From the NCBI GenBank assembly GCA_029210225.1, contig JARGOJ010000278.1:1-9366 (forward strand): a stretch of DNA of 9,366 nucleotides, written 5' to 3'. This document shows, in pieces, positions 5,662 through 9,366 of this stretch. This stretch comes from Planctomycetota bacterium. Lineage in GTDB: Bacteria; Planctomycetota; J058; JARGOJ01. The notes beneath the pieces are model-generated. The model was not told the DNA's origin. It saw only the letters and a list, made by a program, of their open reading frames with translations, and did not search any database. Made by a program: the position numbers and the translations under genes. How positions within the stretch are numbered: the first letter of the stretch is position 1; each line of letters opens with the position of its first letter.

Positions 5662-6870
5662 TTACTCTTGATTATGAGCCCTCGCTTCCTCATTTCCCAT
5701 CTCTTGTCGAAGCTTTGGCCGCCAGGAAAACTTCTTTGTCCAAGAGGATTGCTGTCCGTCTATGACATTCAAGACTATATCTCCCAAGATTGGCGCGAAC
5801 TTGAAGCCATGGCCGCTGCCTCCGGTTGCGACTGTTAGGCCCGCTCTTGCTGGATCTCTGGCAATCCAGAAATCTTCATCCTGAGTGTCACAATAGAAGC
5901 ACAGTCGACTCTCGACTAATTCAGCGTCTTTTAACATAGGAACTGATTTTTTTAGGAAATTTCGGAGGGTCCGGTGCTGACTTTGACTGACTTCGCGAGG
6001 AGAATCGGGGGTGACGAGCTGTCCAAGTCCGTGGGTTGCGATCTTAATGATCCCGTCGATCACTGGGAAACCATAGACCCCAGTCTGGGTAACATCCGCG
6101 GCGAAGACTGGAAAGCGCTCTCGACTAAAGAATTCGCGGTGACGCTCGGGCAATTTGAAATGAAAGACAGGGTGACTGGAAATCTTAAAACACTGGTCAA
6201 GCTCTGGGCAAAGGCGCTTCGTCCAAACTCCGGTGCATAGAATCACTTCATCGGCTTCAAAAGATTGCCCTGTGGAGCAACGCGCCCCTGTCACTTTCTT
6301 CTTACCAGCGACTTCAGTTTCCATTAATTCTTTAACCGGACAATTAGGAAGGACTTCGACTCCCTTGCGCTTCGCCATTTCGATCAATCTGCGAACGACC
6401 TTTGAGCTTTCGGCGAATCCAGCCTGAGGATTAAAAAGGCCATCTTGAAAGCCACCCTCAGACCATGCTGGAAAGGACTCTTTTAGAAGACTGGGACTGA
6501 GTCTTTGAGGATTCCAGTTCTTGGTTCTTAGCGCCGTGAAACTATCTAACTCAAAAGAACCGGGACTCATAGGCTCTGTTGTGAGGAAGAGTATCCCTGC
6601 TTTATGAAAAAGCGGAGCTAATCCTTGCTCTTGCCACTCCTTATTCCAGCGATCCCAACCTAGAAAAGCCTCCTCCATAAGTTCCATATAAACTAAGTCG
6701 GAGCCATACTCCATACGGCAGGCTTTGCTGATGTCGGTGCTTGTCGCGAGAGGATGAGGAATAGGACCCGCGTCAATGAGTACAACGTCATAGTTCGCGT
6801 CTGAGAGTGCCAGGGCCGTGCTCGCGCCAAATATCCCCGCTCCAACGACGAGAACACGTTTTTTTATCAT
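5662..6870 (-). CDS. FAD-dependent oxidoreductase, sarcosine/fructosyl-amine oxidase type
   Basis: A 402-residue DAO-superfamily flavoenzyme. Residues 5-34 form the Rossmann strand-helix-strand with GAGIFG (10-15) and an acidic end (LIDAG) for the FAD ribose. DISKACRMEYGSD (46-58) matches the DxxKxxRxxYG segment of monomeric sarcosine and fructosyl amino acid oxidases. GVWTKRLCP near 214-222 is the second FAD-site segment. RLCFYCDTQDEDFWI places C324 where Cys of monomeric sarcosine oxidase binds FAD covalently. GGSGHGFKFAP (350-360) is the conserved C-terminal FAD loop. The expected reaction is oxidation of a secondary amine or amino acid with H2O2 release; the substrate is unresolved. The start at 6870 is chosen for AGAGG nine bases upstream; an in-frame TTG at 6912 lacks a ribosome site. 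It probably heads a unit with the thioredoxin gene. Confidence 0.88.
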   Translation of the reverse strand: MIKKRVLVVGAGIFGASTALALSDANYDVVLIDAGPIPHPLATSTDISKACRMEYGSDLVYMELMEEAFLGWDRWNKEWQEQGLAPLFHKAGILFLTTEPMSPGSFELDSFTALRTKNWNPQRLSPSLLKESFPAWSEGGFQDGLFNPQAGFAESSKVVRRLIEMAKRKGVEVLPNCPVKELMETEVAGKKKVTGARCSTGQSFEADEVILCTGVWTKRLCPELDQCFKISSHPVFHFKLPERHREFFSRERFPVFAADVTQTGVYGFPVIDGIIKIATHGLGQLVTPDSPREVSQSQHRTLRNFLKKSVPMLKDAELVESRLCFYCDTQDEDFWIARDPARAGLTVATGGSGHGFKFAPILGDIVLNVIDGQQSSWTKKFSWRPKLRQEMGNEEARAHNQE

Positions 6871-6961
6871 AGCATCAAACCTCTTCCCAAGTTCTTTCGT
6901 AACAGTTGCCAATGACCAAGACTCTCAATAGGCACACTGAGAAAACGAGCGAGAATTTCCC

Positions 6962-7186
6962 ATGGCTCATGACCAATCAAAATATCACAATCCAGCGTGT
7001 GAAGCGTTGAAAACAGCTCTTTGTGCGGCCGTGGCAGTGGCTTTAACGATTGGCTCCGGCTTTATTTTTGCCGATTGGGGAAGCATAGAGAAACAGGCCG
7101 GTCAGACAATCACTTATTCGCTGAAGGCGGCCCCTGTGTCGAGCCCTATGGCTGAGCTTGTGTCAGGCTTGAAAAACGAGAACTGA
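6962..7186 (+). CDS. Small single-pass membrane protein, hypothetical
   Basis: An open frame of 74 codons, divergent from the FAD oxidase with about 90 bases between starts. A hydrophilic N-terminus (about 1-17) is followed by one hydrophobic stretch, TALCAAVAVALTIGSGFIFA (about 18-37), and a polar C-terminal tail of about 37 residues. The first part has two cysteines (C13, C21). No family is recognised. The ribosome site is weak (GCGAG about eight bases upstream). The hydrophobic block and the codon pattern make it more likely than a chance frame, but it is not certain. It could be a membrane anchor or a short secreted peptide with an uncleaved signal. Confidence 0.45.
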   Translation: MAHDQSKYHNPACEALKTALCAAVAVALTIGSGFIFADWGSIEKQAGQTITYSLKAAPVSSPMAELVSGLKNEN

Positions 7187-7398
7187 TTTTGTACTTCGAG
7201 CTGGCCTCAAGCGAAGTGTTCGAGGTTAAATCTTAGCCGCAAAACTTAGAGGGATGCTTGTATCTCTGAGCTTTCTTAGTTCTCCTACACTCGCTTCTTG
7301 AATACTGGACGCTCATTGCCGAACCTTTATCGGCGGTGTTTCGTTGGACAAAACACCAGTTCTTCGGGCTTGCAAAGCGAGGACACATTAAAGAACCA

Positions 7399-9366
7399 GT
7401 GGATTTACCGATCAATTCAGTGCTTCCGACTCTCCTTTCTGAGTTGAAGAAGGGGCCAAATCTTGTCCTAAAAGCCCCGACGGGAGCTGGGAAAACAACC
7501 CGAGTCCCACCGGCCATCCTCAAAGCAGGACTTACAGACGGTCTTGTTCTGGTCATCGAGCCTCGCCGTTTGGCGGCCCGGGCAACGGCGAGACGAATGG
7601 CCCAGGAAGCCGGGGAATCCCTCGGAGAACAGTTCGGCTATCAAGTGCGCTTTGACCGTCGCTGCGGTTCAAAAACACGGGTGATCGCTATGACTCCCGG
7701 AATGCTCATTCGTAAACTACAAGGGGATCCATTTCTCGAAGATGTTGGAGTCATTATCTTCGACGAATTCCATGAGCGCGGATTGGACAACGACCTGGGC
7801 TTTGCCATGGCTTGTCTGCTTCAGGAAACAGTGCGGCCTGAATTAAAACTTGTCGTGATGTCCGCGACTTTAGATGTGGAAAAAATCTCAGCCCACCTAT
7901 CGAATTGTCCAATGGTGGAGAGTGAGGGTCGACTCTTCCCTGTCGACATTAAATATCAAAGTCGAAAGCCCCGGGATCGCCTTGAAGACGCCGTTGAGAT
8001 CGCCGTTGATAGACTTTTAGAGGAGACCAATGGAGACGTGCTCGTCTTTCTTCCGGGCAAAGGAGACATTCGGAAGTGCGAAGATCGCCTGAGCGGTGGG
8101 AATTTCGATGTTTATCCTCTCCATGGCGAGTTGTCTCCAGAGCAACAAGACAACGCTTTGAAGGCTGGGAATCGGCGGAAAGTTGTCCTCTCAACAAATG
8201 TCGCAGAGAGCTCCGTGACTGTGGAGGGAGTGACTGGAGTGGTCGACTCGGGATTTGCGAAGGTGCTCAATTTCGATAATGGACTGGAATTGAATCGACT
8301 GGACCTACAGGGAATCTCTCAGGCCAGCGCCGATCAACGCGCCGGGCGAGCCGGACGATTATCTCCGGGAGTTTGCATTCGGCTCTGGAGTCAGAGCGAG
8401 CAACGCTCCCGTCCTAAGCAGCAAGAGCCAGAGTTACTCCGAGTTGAGTTAAGCCAGACATTGCTGATCCTCTTGGGACTAGGGGAACAGTCTTTTGAAG
8501 AGTTTCCGTGGCTCGATAAACCTCGGGAAGCGTCTTTAGAGAAAGCGCTACAGGTCTTACAAAGGCTGGGCGCAGTCAATGAGAAGCGAGAGTTGACGGA
8601 TCTTGGTCGTCAGTTATTGAAGTTGCCTCTGGAACCTCGTTTGGGCCGACTTTTGATTGAAGGGGTGCGCCTGGGGCAGAGTGAACGGGTGGCCTTGGGG
8701 GCGGCCATTCTTTCAGAGCGAAGCCCGTTTCAACGGGATCGTGATCGTCCGATCAAATCGCATTCTCGCTCGGACTGGCTCGATCAAATTGAGGGTTTGG
8801 AAGATTTTTTGGAGTCTCGAACTCGGCACTCCGATTTGGGAACGATTCATAAGGGCGCCGCGAGGACCCTGTTCAAATTGCAGGGACAGTATCTAAAAAA
8901 TCTGCGTCGACTCTCTAAGAGCATCAGTGTCGAAGAGTCGGGCTTGGATGAGGACGAGGCGGTGCTTCGTTCGCTCTTGGCGGCTTTTCCTGATCGCGTG
9001 GCCCGACGCAGAGAGGCCAAGAGCGAGAAAGCGCGGATGGTTGGAGGACGGGGTATTCGCTTATCGAAGCAGAGTCGGGTTTGGGACGCGGAGTTGTTTC
9101 TATGTCTCGATATTGACGGGGGCCGTCAGGAAGCTTGGGCGCGAATGGCGTCGGGAGTGGAACGTTCTTGGTTGGATGCGGACAAGATCCGGAAGTCGAT
9201 TGATATTGAGTTCGATGAAGAGAACGAGCGCTTGTCTGCCAGAGAGCGTCTCTACTACGAAGACCTGCTTCTCGAAGAGAGCCCGGCGCCTCTGCCCAAA
9301 GGAGACGCGCTGACAGAGGCCTGTGTTGTGCAAGCGGGTCGCCGCTTTGAGCGAGTCATGCCTGGT
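7399..9366 (+). CDS. hrpB: ATP-dependent RNA helicase HrpB, N-terminal 656 codons
   Basis: A DEAH-type helicase read without interruption to the right edge. It starts with GTG at 7399, which gives the family-typical N-terminus LPINSVLPTLL. There is no ATG, and the ribosome site (AAAGA) is weak. The open frame continues about 45 codons upstream, with an alternative GTG at 7336, but that part is not HrpB-like. Motifs: Walker A APTGAGKTT (26-34), EPRRLAARATARRM (motif Ia), DEFHERGLD (122-130; DEFH is the HrpB form of DEAH), SATLD (155-159), STNVAESSVTVEGV (motif V region) and QRAGRAGR (313-320, motif VI). Winged-helix and ratchet regions follow, then the start of the HrpB C-terminal domain. HrpB proteins are about 800-850 residues, so roughly 150-180 are missing. 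Its cellular role is poorly defined; NTP-dependent RNA remodelling is expected. Confidence 0.95.
   Translation, partial: MDLPINSVLPTLLSELKKGPNLVLKAPTGAGKTTRVPPAILKAGLTDGLVLVIEPRRLAARATARRMAQEAGESLGEQFGYQVRFDRRCGSKTRVIAMTPGMLIRKLQGDPFLEDVGVIIFDEFHERGLDNDLGFAMACLLQETVRPELKLVVMSATLDVEKISAHLSNCPMVESEGRLFPVDIKYQSRKPRDRLEDAVEIAVDRLLEETNGDVLVFLPGKGDIRKCEDRLSGGNFDVYPLHGELSPEQQDNALKAGNRRKVVLSTNVAESSVTVEGVTGVVDSGFAKVLNFDNGLELNRLDLQGISQASADQRAGRAGRLSPGVCIRLWSQSEQRSRPKQQEPELLRVELSQTLLILLGLGEQSFEEFPWLDKPREASLEKALQVLQRLGAVNEKRELTDLGRQLLKLPLEPRLGRLLIEGVRLGQSERVALGAAILSERSPFQRDRDRPIKSHSRSDWLDQIEGLEDFLESRTRHSDLGTIHKGAARTLFKLQGQYLKNLRRLSKSISVEESGLDEDEAVLRSLLAAFPDRVARRREAKSEKARMVGGRGIRLSKQSRVWDAELFLCLDIDGGRQEAWARMASGVERSWLDADKIRKSIDIEFDEENERLSARERLYYEDLLLEESPAPLPKGDALTEACVVQAGRRFERVMPG

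Noticed and set aside
7336..7398. N-terminal extension of HrpB from an earlier GTG
   Set aside because: The extension is not like HrpB and lacks a ribosome site; the GTG at 7399 gives the family-typical start.
7233..7556. 107-codon minus-strand frame before and over the hrpB start
   Set aside because: Its 5' half is antisense to the conserved Walker A region and the rest has no recognisable features.
8927..9313. 128-codon plus-strand frame within hrpB
   Set aside because: It is out of frame with the continuous helicase reading frame; Arg/Trp/Cys-rich shadow composition.

Overview
This is a bacterial window of roughly average GC. The organism looks Gram-negative: there are Sec-type signal peptides, a YihY-type inner-membrane protein and an HrpB-type DEAH helicase, and most starts have a recognisable purine-rich Shine-Dalgarno. 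The prokaryotic RING-like finger and the WGVW-x-GPC style of the thioredoxin recall Planctomycetota or the former Deltaproteobacteria (including Bdellovibrio relatives). I cannot place it more precisely from sequence alone.

Layout. Positions 1-291 (minus) hold the 5' part of a secreted serine hydrolase of the class C beta-lactamase type. It diverges from a YihY/BrkB membrane protein (408-1472, plus) with a very basic tail. A plus-strand gene at 1806-2978 encodes an unrecognised chimera: a RING-like zinc finger, one membrane helix, a coiled coil and a jelly-roll of the F-box-associated/carbohydrate-binding type. Positions 2979-3658 are gene-poor, with one doubtful ORF and an apparently decayed signal-peptide gene. 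On the minus strand, 4671-3659 holds two adjacent paralogous proteins, each with two S1-like RNA-binding domains. An 81-bp repeat with a hairpin lies on either side of this pair (3331-3411 and 4943-5023). Next on the minus strand is a two-gene unit: an FAD-dependent amine/sarcosine-oxidase-like enzyme (6870-5662) followed by an exported TlpA-like thioredoxin (5605-5036). A small plus-strand membrane ORF (6962-7186) and the first 656 codons of hrpB (7399 to the window end) finish the window.

The most notable item is the thioredoxin. Its 189-codon frame is intact except for a TGA exactly at the first cysteine of the CGPC active site and a TAG at codon 149. A perfect 7-bp hairpin with a GGU loop begins ten bases after the TGA, so the loop lies 17 nt downstream of it. 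This matches the geometry of a bacterial SECIS element, so the gene is a good candidate for a UGPC selenoprotein. The unexplained TAG means that a pseudogene with two nonsense mutations, or sequencing error, remains a real alternative.

Functional links are weak. The oxidase and thioredoxin may be co-transcribed, and the S1 pair clearly forms a duplicated operon. The other genes look independent.
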